NCBI GenBank assembly: GCA_009801015.1
Contig: VHZZ01001465.1
Coordinates: 115,809 to 150,661, forward strand
Reading direction: 5' to 3'
DNA from: Silene noctiflora
Lineage: Eukaryota > Streptophyta > Magnoliopsida > Caryophyllales > Caryophyllaceae
DNA length: 34,853 nt
The translations under genes and the position numbers were made by a program. Position 1 is the stretch's first letter; each line of letters opens with the position of its first letter. Below, one piece after another: positions 1 through 10,450 of this stretch. Under the pieces are notes generated by a model that saw only the letters and a list, made by a program, of their open reading frames with translations, had not been told where the DNA came from and did not search any database.

Positions 1-430
1 CTTGATTCGAAGCTTGATCATAAAGCTTGCTTGACTTTGACATAATCCCAGTTCTTGAATAATATTTAAATCATACTATAAAAAATGAGCACACGTTTAA
101 GAGCAACTGTATACTTGTCATCATCAAAACACAAACATATATAAATATGTGACTCAACAATAGGTATAGCTTGGAGTATTCGTGGGTTGCTGGGGATGGA
201 GTCATCACTAAATCGCGTAGCTAGTTTCCGCTATGTTTTGATAGTTGGTTTTAGTACTTTGGCATTTTGGTTTTGGTACTTTGGTTTTGAGACAGTTGCA
301 CCTCACTTTGAGGAATTTTGGCTTTGGTTTTGTATCACTTAACTTTATACGTTTAATGTTGTTTCTTAATGGTTTCTTTTGATATACTATGCCTCGGGCA
401 ACCGAGATAGTAAACCTTTATATGCTAAGA
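1..430 (+). repeat. Tail of an old LTR (R/U5 side), cut by the window edge
   Basis: This stretch resembles the last ~300 bases of the LTR that ends at 11565. Both have a TTATGTTTTG or CTATGTTTTG segment, then TTGTTTCTT, then a short inverted repeat CTCGG...CCGAG (393-406 here, 11505-11518 there). No clean TTACA end or tRNA primer site can be seen between it and the gag frame that follows, so the junction has decayed or been deleted. The relationship is judged by eye. The likely role is the 5' LTR of the gypsy element whose gag lies at 430-1690. Confidence 0.5.
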
Positions 431-1690
431 TGGTCTTGTTTAGACACCTTGGTATATGGGGTGTTGATAACTGGCATCGGGTGATGGAGAATATCCTCGG
501 GGTGGTGCATTGTCCAGAGGAGTTCAAGGTAGAATAGACTGCGTTCTACCTAAGGGACTCGGCTGGGGAATAGTGGGATAAGGTGAAGGAGGGAGCGTTG
601 GAGAGCTACCTGAAGCAAGGCGAGACTGCGATTCCGTGGTCTGAATTCAAGAAGGCTATGAGGAATGAATTTGTCCCGGAGCACATTCGTAGTAAGCTGA
701 GGGATGAGTTCGACTCTTTCGTGATGACCGAGAGTATGACAGTGACCGAGTACTATCACAAGTAGAAGTCGAGGTACGCTGCGGATATGGGGCTGACTAA
801 TGTCAATCTGGCGCATCGATTCGAGAAAGGGTTGACTTACAAGATCTTGCAGAAGCTACCGACGGGGGCTCTCACCGATATGCAGGAGGTGTATGAGAGA
901 GAGGGATGGGCTACGAGGATGGTTGGGCTGGCTAAGGAAACTAAGGAGAAGAGCTCGGAGAAAAGAAATGCTGAAAGTGAGGGTGATGGCCAATCCAATT
1001 ATAAAAGGGGCAACCACAATCAAGCTAGAGCCTATTCATCTGGATCGGGTTTTCATGGTGGGTCTTCATTCAGTCGGGGTGGTCGCAGTGGTGGTGCTAA
1101 CTGGAGCATTACGTGCTTCAACTGTGGTGGTGTTGTCCACAAGAGGCATGAGTGCACTAGTGCCGGTGGATGGGGTTTTCAGAGGCAGTCTCAGGCGCAG
1201 AGCTATGCTAGTAACCGACCAGCTTGGTCTTGGAGCTACCAGGGTGGACAGAGCAACAATGGTGGGTATAAATGCAATGGTGGTGGGTCTTATCAGCATC
1301 CGGCATTTAATACCAATCAGGCATCAGCTGCCAAGTCTACTGCCTTAGCTAGCACAGTTAAGGGAGGCGGTCAGAAGAGTAGTGGGAAGTTGTTCATGAT
1401 GGACAAGCAGACGGTAGTCGATGATACTCAAGTGGTCACGGGTACTTTTCTTGTTAATAATGTCCCTACCTTTGTTTTATTCGATTCAGGGGCGTCTCAT
1501 TCGTTTGTATCGTCGTGTCATTCTAAGTCTTTGGGTTAAGGGAGTTTGAGTTTGTAAAAGATGAAGTTTTTATACCGTCCGGGAAGTCAGTGTCGTGTGG
1601 GAAGTTGTTTAGGGGTATGTCCATGATTATTGGACAAGTTGACTTTCCAGTTGATTTGTTAGAGTTCCCTTTAGATGGCTTTGAGATTAT
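421..1690 (+). pseudogene. Broken gag-protease of a Ty3/gypsy LTR retrotransposon
   Basis: One reading frame carries a plant gypsy gag. It starts near 463 with a VDNWHRVMENIL-like capsid segment, runs through the capsid C-terminal part (583-930), and reaches a Gly/Ser/Asn-rich linker and one CCHC zinc knuckle (C-x2-C-x4-H-x4-C, 1114-1155). An aspartic protease follows, with active-site triad DSG inside LFDSGASHSF (Asp codon at 1483). The frame is interrupted by TAG at 535, 571 and 763 and by TAA at 1537. After about 1536 the protease continues in another frame (LREFEFVKDEVF...), so a frameshift is present. Homology stops near 1690, before any reverse transcriptase. It cannot make a working polyprotein. 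Capsid and nucleocapsid would package element RNA and the protease would cut the polyprotein; that is family knowledge. The overlapping ORFs at 893-1348 and 1066-1299 are shadows. Confidence 0.85.
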
Positions 1691-2498
1691 AGTCAGGATA
1701 CGAGTTCATTAGGCATATAGGTCATACATTAACTTAATCTGTAAATTAACTTAAATCGATGATTCTATTTAATTAATTAACCCATCCTTTCTATCACCTT
1801 TTCTCGCTAGTATAAGATTGTGTGCTTAACACCGTCTTATTAACATTCGATGACTAAAATAAGACTAAAAGGAAGCAACTTTCGACCTCTTAGGGTCGTG
1901 TGACACGCATCCCAATTTCCTCTTTCAAATTCGTTTTTCTAACTCGATTTTAACAATTTGCAATTCGATATAACATATAATTAATCTAGCATCTATTTGT
2001 GTATAGTTTCCTGTTTGTTTTCACATGTCTATTTGAATATTTAAATAGAATGTTTAGATTTGTCTTTTTAGATTGTTTAATTTGTTATTACATGTTTTTA
2101 TTATGAAATAATATTAATATGTTGTAGTTACCGTAGCAATTCACATGATTAGAGTTTAAATATGGGTCCTCTAATTTTCAGCCGTGTATCCCCTTGGGCC
2201 GTGTGCCATTTCCCTCTTTTTGACTTAGAATTTGTCAGTTGTTTTTATTTGAATCATATGCTTGTATGCTAGATTTAATTTTTTGCAATTGCATGATATT
2301 TTTCATCACATGATAAGAATCCGACTCAACCTAGAATAGGATATGCATGATCTCATTTAGGGCCATTCGGCCGTGTAGGTGTCTCGGCCAAGAGGCCTTT
2401 CTTTGCCTCTTTTGTTTGCAATATTGTATGTTTGTTTGTTTATTAGCTTTATTATAATTTTTGCTATGAACTAACAATTTATGCAATGCCGCTAGAGT

Positions 2499-2550
2499 AA
2501 GAATTATCTAATCTCTCTCTTGAAAAGAATTATCTAATCCCTCTCTTGAA
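2499..2550. repeat. Two-copy 26-bp tandem duplication
   Basis: The unit starting AAGAATTATCTAATC at 2499-2524 is repeated directly at 2525-2550 with one C/T difference. It looks like a local slippage duplication. Confidence 0.85.
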
Positions 2551-2816
2551 TGTTTATTTTTACTAGAATAGTTTTAATGAACTTCATATGCTAAAATAAC
2601 TTGACAAGTTTTAACTGTGCATTAAATAGACATAGAATGAAATTCACATGTTTTGGGTTTAAAACAACGATTGCATATTCGCATGTGATACATAGCCAAA
2701 ATAGCCATTGTTTTATTTAGTAGAGACCGTTATTGTAAGGGCGGGGTTGGGTGTTTTATTAATGAAATTAGTCTAAACTTCATAACACGTAATCTCACAA
2801 GGACCTAAATCTCTAC

Positions 2817-2861
2817 AAAATCGGTTTCTAAATTTCCCCTTAAAATCGGTTTCTAAATTTC
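2817..2861. repeat. Two-copy duplication, 25-bp period
   Basis: The 20-base core AAAATCGGTTTCTAAATTTC is found at 2817-2836 and again at 2842-2861, separated by CCCTT. Confidence 0.85.
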
Positions 2862-3002
2862 ACCAGAAATTTGATGTATTACATTAGGGTTGAGAGTTGA
2901 TGACCCATTTACCTAAGTGGGTCGACACGAACACGACATGATATTTCATTGGTCCGTATTTGGGTTGAAAGGATACTTTAATACTTCGTATTATTCTAAG
3001 GT

Positions 3003-3145
3003 CACTCGGCCGAGTACTAGAAGTACTTGACCGCGTGGGTACCTTGGGGGGGAGTTCTGGTGGTCACATACTCGATCGAGTAGGGTAACCACTAGGCCGA
3101 GTATGGGTCACTCGACCGAGTGGGCTGGTTACTCGGCCGAGTCAG
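3003..3145. repeat. ACTCGRYCGAGT palindrome cluster 1
   Basis: About six copies of a 12-bp palindrome lie in 140 bp. ACTCGGCCGAGT near 3004 and 3131, ACTCGATCGAGT near 3070 and ACTCGACCGAGT near 3110 are intact; copies near 3026 and 3091 are degenerate. The spacing is irregular. Confidence 0.9.
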
Positions 3146-3730
3146 GTTCGCTGAGAAACATCGCTCGTTTTGTCTTGTTTTGAAACAAGGATTATACTCA
3201 TGAACAATACCAATCACTTTAGAATCACCCAGAAACTCACCCAAAATCCTAGTATTATATTATTAACCTTTAATTAGGGATTAAGTAAGGATATTTAAGA
3301 TCCTTTAAGAAGTTGTTCATTCCTAATCCATCTTTGGTAAGTTTTCATCCAAATCCTCTTCTCTAGATCTTAGATTTAGTTGTTGAATCCTATTCTAACC
3401 CTTATTATTAAGGATTGACTTAAGATTTGAGGGCTTTTATTATGCAATTGGCTTTCATGGAGCTTAACCTAGAAATTGGGAGTTTTTGGGAACTTAGACT
3501 CAATTAATGAAATTGACTAAGAATAGAAGGTAATAGTATTATTTTATGTTTGTTTAGGAACCGACTTTGTAGATGAGCACTTTTGAAGCTTGATTGTTTG
3601 AAGAACTTGCTAAAGGTAGAGATTTTCTCGACTCAACTATGGGATTTTGTGTGTTTATGTATTTGTTGTGTCTTGTGGTGGAATTGGAGTATTATCTCTT
3701 AAAATCCATGAGTATTGTTGATGGTTATTA

Positions 3731-4202
3731 GGAGGTGCTTGGTTCGCGCGTGGGTATGGGTTTGGAATCAGGAATCATACCCGGGTGGTATGAGGTTGGA
3801 ACTTGATTCCTCATATATACCTTGTGTTTGTTTCAGTTTTGGGTGGAATGGGGTTGAACTAGATCAAAGTTTAAAAACTCTAAAATACAACATTAAAAAT
3901 AATTATTTTTTATATTGAAAAATCATGAAAAAAAATATTTGATTAAATAAATGAAAGAAAAAATTCATTTAAAATGTTTCATATAAGTTTTTTTTCTTGG
4001 TTTTGGTTTTATTATTTAATACCCATGGGTATCAATCTCATACCCACCTCCCCCCTTAGGTATGAGAAACTCATACCTCATGGGTTTGAGGTATGGGTAT
4101 GAAAGTATGAAACCCCTATTTTTACCAAACAAACAACAAGTATTGGTTTGGCTCATTCCAAACCCATACATCATACCTTTATGAGTTGAAACAAACACCC
4201 TC
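3731..4202. mobile_element. PIF/Harbinger (Tourist)-like MITE, 472 bp
   Basis: The ends are inverted repeats. The left end reads GGAGGTGCTTGGTTCG and the reverse complement of the right end reads GAGGGTGTTTGTTTC. The similarity continues inward through the GTATGGGTTTGGAAT segments on both sides. A TTA trinucleotide flanks each end (3728-3730 and 4203-4205), matching the TWA target duplication of PIF/Harbinger elements. The interior is AT-rich and non-coding, so it would depend on a transposase supplied elsewhere. The 67-aa and 108-aa ORFs crossing it are chance frames. Confidence 0.8.
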
Positions 4203-4307
4203 TTAGTGATACGATAATGATTATAGCATTTGGACTTGAGTTTAGGAACCGTTACGGGTGACCATGTTCTTGGGAACACCGTCATACACGGAGGGCAGCC
4301 CGAAGTC

Positions 4308-4345
4308 TCTTCTTGTGGGCCCACCACAAGAAGAATGCGCACATT
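4308..4345 (+). other. LTR hairpin with conserved flank, LTR A copy
   Basis: A perfect 11-bp stem, TCTTCTTGTGG with CCACAAGAAGA, closes a 5-base loop (4308-4334). It is followed by ATGCGCACATTT. The same arrangement recurs in the LTRs of element B and in the right-edge LTR-like sequence with different stem bases. Confidence 0.8.
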
Positions 4346-4492
4346 TACAATCTAAGGAGTGTTAGTGGTCGAGCACGTTCGCAGTGTGAGTTGAGTACCA
4401 TTTGTTGTCGTGTGATTTGTAGCACGCATGTTGTATCCACTTGATTGGTTGTTGTTGATTTTGGATCGTTGGATGAGTCGGAACTCGATATT

Positions 4493-4497
4493 CATAT
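4493..4497. repeat. Target-site duplication CATAT, left copy (element B)
   Basis: CATAT lies directly before the TGTAAC end at 4498 and is repeated exactly at 11115-11119, directly after the TTACA end at 11114. Confidence 0.92.
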
Positions 4498-5077
4498 TGT
4501 AACGACCCTACTTATCAAGGAGCCTTAACTAGGCCTTCCCTGATAACCAAGGGCGCTACTATCTCGGTTGCTCGAGGTAAGTATATATCAAACTGGCAAT
4601 CCAAGAACGTTTATTAAATACGTTTCGAGTTACAACGAAGACTGAAAGACAAACAACTATACATATATGAAAGACTAGTACAACTGATGACTCGACTACT
4701 AACTACAGGCGTCACTACGTCAGACGATCTCCCATCCATAGCAAACACTAAGCAGCATATCATCCATAACATCAACTAAACCTGCAAATCATCCTACTCA
4801 CCATCCCCGAATGGATCATCACAGTTTTGAAAAACATAAACGGGGTCAGTCAACTATACAACGATATAATATAACAACAACACACTAGCATCCACAGTGA
4901 CCGCAACCAACATCTCAAATCTCCATAGTAATCAATAACTGACTACACCCTGAGTGGTGTAGCCCTGCCAGATTACCCATCGCAACAGGTAACCCTCGCC
5001 GCCAGTGGGGACCGCAGTCGTAACACCTAAGCCCCGCTTATCGCAACGAGCGAACCCAAGTCCATTAATTTGCATAT

Positions 5078-5104
5078 CCTCTTTGCGTTGAGAAACACAA
5101 GAGG
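5078..5104 (-). other. LTR hairpin, element B left copy
   Basis: CCTCTTTG and CAAGAGG form a 7-bp stem with one bulged base around a 12-base loop. It is preceded by CCATTAATTTGCATAT, the conserved flank. The right LTR has the same structure at 10424-10450 with a C in place of the T next to the bulge. Confidence 0.7.
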
Positions 5105-5616
5105 TGAACAATGGGGTGAGACCATCTATCGCCATGGCTCACAATCCAACACCGACATCCATATCCATATCCAAACCATAACATCAATATATAACTCAAC
5201 CATAAAGAAATCACAAAGCTCATCACATTATACCACATACTGTTCTACAATCGACTGAGTAGGGAAACCCTATCTGGACAGTAATCCAAGAAGCACCAAT
5301 CAACGCATACACGATCACGGGACATCGATATCGACACCTACAACAATAGTACAACCAAATTATAAACACTCATAACCCTAACCCTAGACTTGCAGATGGC
5401 GACGATGGCTTACCTTACAAGAAGGAAGTTGACTAGCCTGAAACCGACGCACGCATCCATTCCCATGGTGGTCTCCTAGGTAGAGGTTTGACAGATAGAT
5501 AAGGAGGTGGAAGGTAGGGGAAGGGGTGTTCTGATTTTAGGGTTGCGGAAAAGAAAGAAATGAAAATGATTCCGAGTTATGATTTCCGCGTAACGTTATA
5601 TTACGTTGTTATCCGC

Positions 5617-5672
5617 ACACTCGGTCGAGTACCAATATACTTGACCGAGTCAGCCGCACTCGACCGAGTGTC
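5617..5672. repeat. ACTCGRYCGAGT palindrome cluster 2
   Basis: Three copies lie close together: ACTCGGTCGAGT, ACTTGACCGAGT and ACTCGACCGAGT. The cluster lies about 100 bases from the outer end of the LTR. Confidence 0.9.
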
Positions 5673-5771
5673 CCGAACTAGGTCAAGTTCTAGTGTCTAT
5701 AACAACGAGTCTAACATGGTCAAAGGTACTTAATGTCAGTCAACAGGTCGCCCGATGGGACGGGTATTACA

Positions 5772-5783
5772 ATTTTCTCCCTT
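5772..5783 (-). other. Polypurine tract of element B
   Basis: On the minus strand AAGGGAGAAAAT lies directly before the 3' LTR start TGTAATACCC, as expected for the plus-strand primer of reverse transcription. Its position, on the opposite side from the primer-binding site, confirms the minus orientation. Confidence 0.75.
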
Positions 5784-6899
5784 AAAAAGAACTTCGTCCC
5801 CGAAGTTCGACTGCCGACACCAAAGTCTGTCCAAACGCTAAGGTCCAGGTGGATAGATCACACCCGTTACTATTACAACTCACCTAATCGTCACCATCCG
5901 CTAATCTCAACCCCACATCACCTTCATCTATTCCGTTCCATACCTAAATGTCACGCAACACATACCATATAAAAACTAGTTGTGATAACTTTCCTTATCA
6001 TACCACTTACATAACCACGCATACATACGTACATAACATTCTACTTAGCATGATACCACGACTCCCTACCACTTAACATGATACCACAACTCCTTTATAG
6101 AAACATGTAGTGCAAATTTTATCCCCGCGCGCAATGCACTCTACCCCTCTTTTTTAAAGAATTTCGCCCCCGAATTTCACCCTCCGAGCGGTCTAGGAAA
6201 AAAGTCACGCTAGCGCTATACGACGTCCATGTATACAGAAAAGGGTACAAACCAACAACGTCGAAAACAAAAGTCGACTAGACACTCGAAGTCGAAAGAT
6301 TTGGGTTAACCCCGACATGCCACACCATCGCTTATGTTACCCAACAGAACCGTTACCCACTCATGACCGTTTCCCAAGCAAGACCATACCTCATAACCAC
6401 AACTTAACCAAATGCTACATACCATATCCAAGCAATACTATACAAGTATAACATAATCTAAGTTAAAACAGCTAGCACTCAGTCGAGTAACAGACACTCG
6501 ATCGAGTAAGCCGTACTCGGTCGAGTGCTCTGTGTACTCAGTCGAGTAGCCACAAATCAGAATATCACCCAAACACTGGAAACGAGGTACTCGGTCGAGT
6601 GCAATTGGTACTCGGTCGAGTGCGTCCTAATCGGCCGAGTCCCTCCTGAGCACTCAGTCGAGCACTCAAACTCAAATGATCCTCCAACGAAGATAATATT
6701 CCAATCAATCAAATGTTACCTGTAATAAAAACCAGTACGGTAACTCGAGGCCACCTAGAGTAATATACCATCAAAGCAAAGTCTTAGAAAACAAATAAAT
6801 CCTAGCCATATGGCCACATAAAATACTCTGAAATAAAAGTTTTGTGCCACTAGGCACCAAATGAATAAAGTTCAACAAAACAATCAAAAGATTTGAAAC
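5784..6899 (-). other. Non-coding 3' interior of element B
   Basis: No coding frame is supported between the ORF end and the polypurine tract. The stretch contains palindrome cluster 3 (6473-6664). ORFs at 5733-5972 and 6525-6725 on the plus strand are unsupported and cross the LTR edge or the palindrome array. Confidence 0.6.
6473..6664. repeat. ACTCGRYCGAGT palindrome cluster 3
   Basis: About eight copies lie in 190 bp, mainly ACTCGGTCGAGT, ACTCGATCGAGT and ACTCAGTCGAGT. This is the densest array of the window. The ACTCAG variants are explained by loss of the first CpG. Confidence 0.92.
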
Positions 6900-8471
6900 T
6901 CAAAGGTAGCTGCCCGAGTCATCATCCATCGCATCTTCATTCCCCGCACCTGAGGATCCAGCAACATCATACCCTTCTCCATAGCCTGATGGTGAAACAC
7001 CTCCCATCCATCCTCCTTGCGCATCAAGCTGACTCTCGTAGTTGGCTCCCCACGGACTGGCAAGGCACCCTCTCTCAAAGCTCTTCGGCGCATCCCAAGA
7101 AGACCGGTCCTTCCCGTAGCAGTGGAAGACACCACTGTCATCTCCAGGTCCCCTCCACCATGTTGGCTGAGCAAGGTTCGTCCTTATGCCCTGCTACTGA
7201 GGCATCTCATGGAGGTTCCTCAACACCAAAGTGTTGGACAACCGCTCAGTCAACTCGCTCTTCTGCATCCGTGGGTCATGCACCATAGGATATCCCGGTT
7301 ACTGATACATGGGACCTCCCTGCGGTACATAAGGGGTCTTCTCTGGCACCTCTCTCATAGATCTAGTCCCCCTAGGTGCTCGGGTCGTCTGAGTCGCCTT
7401 CCCCCGGCCAGTGGTTAGAGTAGGCTCTGGCATGTCATGTTGTACATTCCCCGGGATAAGATATGTCTGGTGAGGTGGTGCCATGGAATCAGTGCACTCC
7501 TCAAGGTGCTCGGTCTCAGGTAGGTTAGCCAGGTCAGGTAACCTCATCCATAGCGTGTCTCTCACCCTCCAAGCTAAAGTCGTATCGTCCAATGCCCTTA
7601 GCCACTTCTGACGCAGAAAGTAATCCTTATCTAACACCGACACACTCTTGAACATCCTCGGAAAGTCAGGAGAGGGCTCGAAATTAGCCAAGCTCTGGGC
7701 CAACCGGGTCGCTATGGCCCCGCGGCTAAGATGACGGTGAGGTGAATGGGCCATAAGCGCCAAACTGGAGCACACAATGGCCAGTGCACTATAGTAAAAC
7801 CTTGCCTCTCTCTGCGGGTTTAAGTAAGACATCAACAACATTACCTCGTGAGAATTCATCTAACTCACATCAGTCCTCCCATAAAGCAGGCAAGTCATCA
7901 TCCTCATAAAGATCTTCAGGGTCACGTGTTGTACATCGTTGATAAGCATGACACTGACATTGGTTGCAGTACCGGTAAGTAAGGAAAGATACTCACTCTC
8001 CCTACACTCCTTAGCCACATCAAGGTAATGCTCTGTGATAGGTTTCTCTAACCCTAGATGCTCAGCTATATCCTCTATGGTCGGGTCAAAATCGTTGTTC
8101 ATCAGCCTAAAATGGACAGTCTCCGCATCTTCATCATAGGAAAAAGAACTCATGAACTCCAAGGTGAGGAACTCGTAGAAATGCTTCCTCAACCTATACA
8201 ACTCCGACAACCCCAAGGTCTCAAATATGTGCCTCATGTCGACCTTAATCCCCAACTTCTCCAAAATACTCGTGTCTACACACCTAGTCGCCCGGATGGT
8301 ACGAGTCATTAAGGAAACAAAAACCTCCCGCTGCTTGAAATTAGCGAACACGACTAATGGGTACTGGGCCACAAGTGGAACCGTAGAACCTTGGCTCCCC
8401 TGTCCCCTCTCATCGGCGTTTTCGGCCTTAGTTCTCTTGGTAGGTGGTCTGGTGGCGTTAGCTCTCGGCAT
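6900..8471 (-). pseudogene. Gag/ORF1-like gene of element B with three in-frame stops
   Basis: The frame starts with ATG at 8471 and ends with TGA at 6900-6902, 524 codons long. It is broken only by TAG at 7860-7862, TAA at 7299-7301 and TAG at 7194-7196; the phase is never lost. The N-terminus is basic (PTKRTK near residue 11). The middle has an ORF1-style segment with FLTLEFMSSFSYDED and the sequence FDPTIEDIAEHLGL, reminiscent of Athila-type ORF1/gag proteins. The C-terminal part is Pro/Gln-rich and then Gly/Asp-rich (ending DAMDDDSGSYL). There is no CCHC knuckle, protease or polymerase. I infer a structural particle protein from its position between primer site and polypurine tract; family assignment is tentative. 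All three stops sit where a single C-to-T change in a Gln codon would make them. The 133-aa, 131-aa and 84-aa plus-strand ORFs here are antisense shadows. Confidence 0.75.
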
Positions 8472-9845
8472 AATGCAATGATAGGAAAAGTTTCAGATTT
8501 CCATTACTAAGAAAGTGAAGCCTTAAGACGGATATTTTTTTTCCCGCTCAAAATTAATTGCAACAATTGATACCATTGACATCTTATAGCCTTTTCTAGT
8601 CTTAAAAGAGGAATTGGAGTATCAAAAATCAGGTTTTAGGATGAATTCATAGAAAATCCGAATTCAATTGCTACAAGATTTTGGCTCAGAATTTCAGTTT
8701 TTAGCATCAAAACAAGAGCTAAAGCAAGTTCCATCATCTTCTACAACATGAATTTAAGCATAAATTAAGGCTTCCAACTTCTAATTTGGGGATTTGTTAT
8801 CAAAGAACAAAAAACTAGTGAAAACAACATTACCTTGCAAATTGAAAGAGAATGAACAAGAAAAGGATGGATAAGACGGAGTTGAGATGTAGTAACACAA
8901 GATACTTCAAGCTTTTAATGAGAGAAATCAGTTTGGGAGAGTTTGAAGGAGAGTTATAAAAGTATTGTGTCGAAATAAGGATGAAAAGAAGAGTTTATAG
9001 ATAGTAAAAATCAATTCGTGATTTATGGGTTACTAGGGGCACTCGGTCGAGTACAAACCGCACTCGGTCGAGTACAAGGTACTCAGTCGAGTGTTGATAT
9101 TGGGCAGATTCAATCCAAGTTCTGCCTATTTACTAACTCGGTCGAGTATCCTACACACTCGGTCGAGTAGACGTGACTCAGTCAGTACTCCCTTGCACTC
9201 GGTCGAGTTCCCCAAAAAGTCAAATAAAACAGTTACGTTGTCGATATCAGTGTTCCTGCAATACAATACGTCGTTCGGAGTCCGAGGAGCGTCTCGGAAC
9301 TCGTCACTAATTAGTTCTTACTCACGATGCTATCAAAAGCTAAACACCAAAGGTATAAATCACACTCTAACTACCTTGCACTCCATCTTAACTACCGACT
9401 CAAAGCACCCTATTATACTCATAACATTATGCTCAAAACTTGCACATACTCAAAAGTTGCACAACATCCGCATACCCCACTTCCCAATGCTCAAACAAGC
9501 AAAACAGTTACATCAACATGTACTCGACCTTACACCAGTATTGATACACATACATCTACCAAACAACCGTTTATCATTCATACCTCATACTATGTCACAT
9601 TTTTATTAGCTACACATAACCGCATACAATGAAAGCATATTCAACACATATCACACAAGCAGTTTCAACGCAGCATCCCACCCCGAGATTACTGGCTTAA
9701 GCACATTGGGGTTGGGATCCTTGAATGAGGGCGCCTTCTCACCCAAAACCAAACAAAAGGGGCTCCCAACATACATACACCAGGTTCATTTTAATTGACA
9801 CCCTATGTTCATTAGGTTTATTAGTTACAGGTTCCAAAATCGTCA
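8472..9845 (-). other. Long leader of element B between primer site and ORF
   Basis: About 1.4 kb of interior lies upstream of the ORF with no supported coding frame. It contains palindrome cluster 4 (9039-9210). The 172-aa plus-strand ORF at 9091-9609 starts inside that array and has a low-complexity Thr/His/Leu-rich composition, so I read it as chance. Confidence 0.6.
9039..9210. repeat. ACTCGRYCGAGT palindrome cluster 4
   Basis: About seven copies lie in 170 bp, mostly ACTCGGTCGAGT. One is ACTCAGTCGAGT and one is shortened to ACTCAGTCAGT near 9176. Confidence 0.92.
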
Positions 9846-9856
9846 CTCTGATACCA
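9846..9856 (-). other. Primer-binding site (initiator Met-tRNA) of element B
   Basis: On the minus strand TGGTATCAGAG begins three bases after the LTR end at 9860. This is the common plant primer site TGGTATCAGAGC with only the last base changed. It fixes the right LTR as the 5' LTR. Confidence 0.88.
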
Positions 9857-10423
9857 CTTTGTAACACCCCTATTTACCAAGGAGCTTTAACAAGGCCTTT
9901 CATGATAACCAAGGGCGCTACCATCTTCAAACTGACCATCCAAGAACGTTTATTAAATACGTTTTGAGTTACAACGAAGACTGAAAGACAAACAACTATA
10001 CATATATGAAAGACTAGTACAACTGATGACTCAATTACAAACTACAGGCGTCACTACGTCAGACGATCTCCCATCCATAGCAAACACTAAGCAGCAAAGC
10101 ATCCATAACATCAACTAAACCTGTAAATCATCCTACTCACCATCCCCGAATGGATCATCACAGTTTTGAAAACATAAACGGGGTCAGTCAACTAAACAAC
10201 GATATAATATAACAACAACACACTAGCATCCACAGTGACCGCAACCAACATCTCCAATCTCCATAGTAACTAGTAACTGACTACACCCCGGGTGGTGTAG
10301 CCCTGTCAGATTACCCATTGCAGCAGGTAACCCTCGCCGCCAGTGGGGACCGCAGACGTAACACCTAACCCTCCCCCGCCCGCTCATCGCAACAAGTGAA
10401 CCCAAGTCCATTAATGTGCACAT

Positions 10424-10450
10424 CCTCCTTGCGTCGAGAAACACAAGAGG
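10424..10450 (-). other. LTR hairpin, element B right copy
   Basis: CCTCCTTG and CAAGAGG pair over 7 bp with one bulged base, preceded by CCATTAATGTGCACAT. It is the counterpart of 5078-5104. Confidence 0.7.

Larger units (their letters stand above)
1691..2976. other. Gene-free AT-rich repeat DNA with small tandem duplications
   Basis: No coding frame is supported. Loosely similar blocks recur around GCCGTGT or GTCGTGT (near 1907, 2181-2205 and 2370), each followed by a T-rich TTTCCTCTTT-like stretch and CAATTTGCAATT or TTTGCAATTG. This suggests a degenerate repeat or the LTR of an unidentified element. Two short tandem duplications are clear: a 26-bp unit at 2499-2524 repeated at 2525-2550 with one mismatch, and a 20-bp core at 2817-2836 repeated at 2842-2861. 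Confidence 0.5.
2977..4497 (+). repeat. LTR A, left part (interrupted LTR, probably solo)
   Basis: This is the left part of a + oriented LTR. It begins TTTAATACTTCG (expected TGTAATAC, so the first dinucleotide has decayed) and continues beyond the inserted 6.6-kb element to a TTACA end at 11565. Like the other LTRs here, it has a palindrome array close to its start (3003-3145) and a hairpin followed by an AATGYGCACAT-like box (4308-4345). The five bases before it are GATAC and the five after 11565 are GGTAC, four of five identical. That favours a solo LTR with its own target duplication rather than the 3' LTR of the gag remnant upstream. A MITE (3731-4202) and element B are inserted in it. 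Confidence 0.65.
4498..5771 (-). repeat. 3' LTR of element B (left copy)
   Basis: On the plus strand it begins TGTAACGACC and ends GGGTATTACA. It matches 9860-11114 in the same order over its full length, with long identical blocks and scattered substitutions. The best-seen indel is about 20 bases (around 4563-4585), including a CTCGG...CGAG inverted repeat, that is present here and absent from the right copy. It contains the hairpin (5078-5104) and palindrome cluster 2. Confidence 0.92.

Noticed and set aside
893..1348. 151-aa ORF overlapping the gag
   Set aside because: It lies in a different frame from the recognisable gag with zinc knuckle and protease. Its Arg/Gly/Val composition is what the shifted gag codons give.
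6893..7418. Plus-strand ORFs of 131 and 133 aa
   Set aside because: They are antisense to the long minus-strand gag/ORF1-like frame, whose orientation is fixed by the primer site and polypurine tract.
9091..9609. 172-aa plus-strand ORF in element B
   Set aside because: It starts inside a palindrome array, has low-complexity Thr/His/Leu-rich content, no recognisable domain, and the wrong strand for the element.
9846..9856. TGGTATCAGAG as part of a tRNA gene
   Set aside because: It is only the tRNA 3'-end complement. Its place beside an LTR makes it a primer site; no cloverleaf is present. The same holds at 33260-33271.
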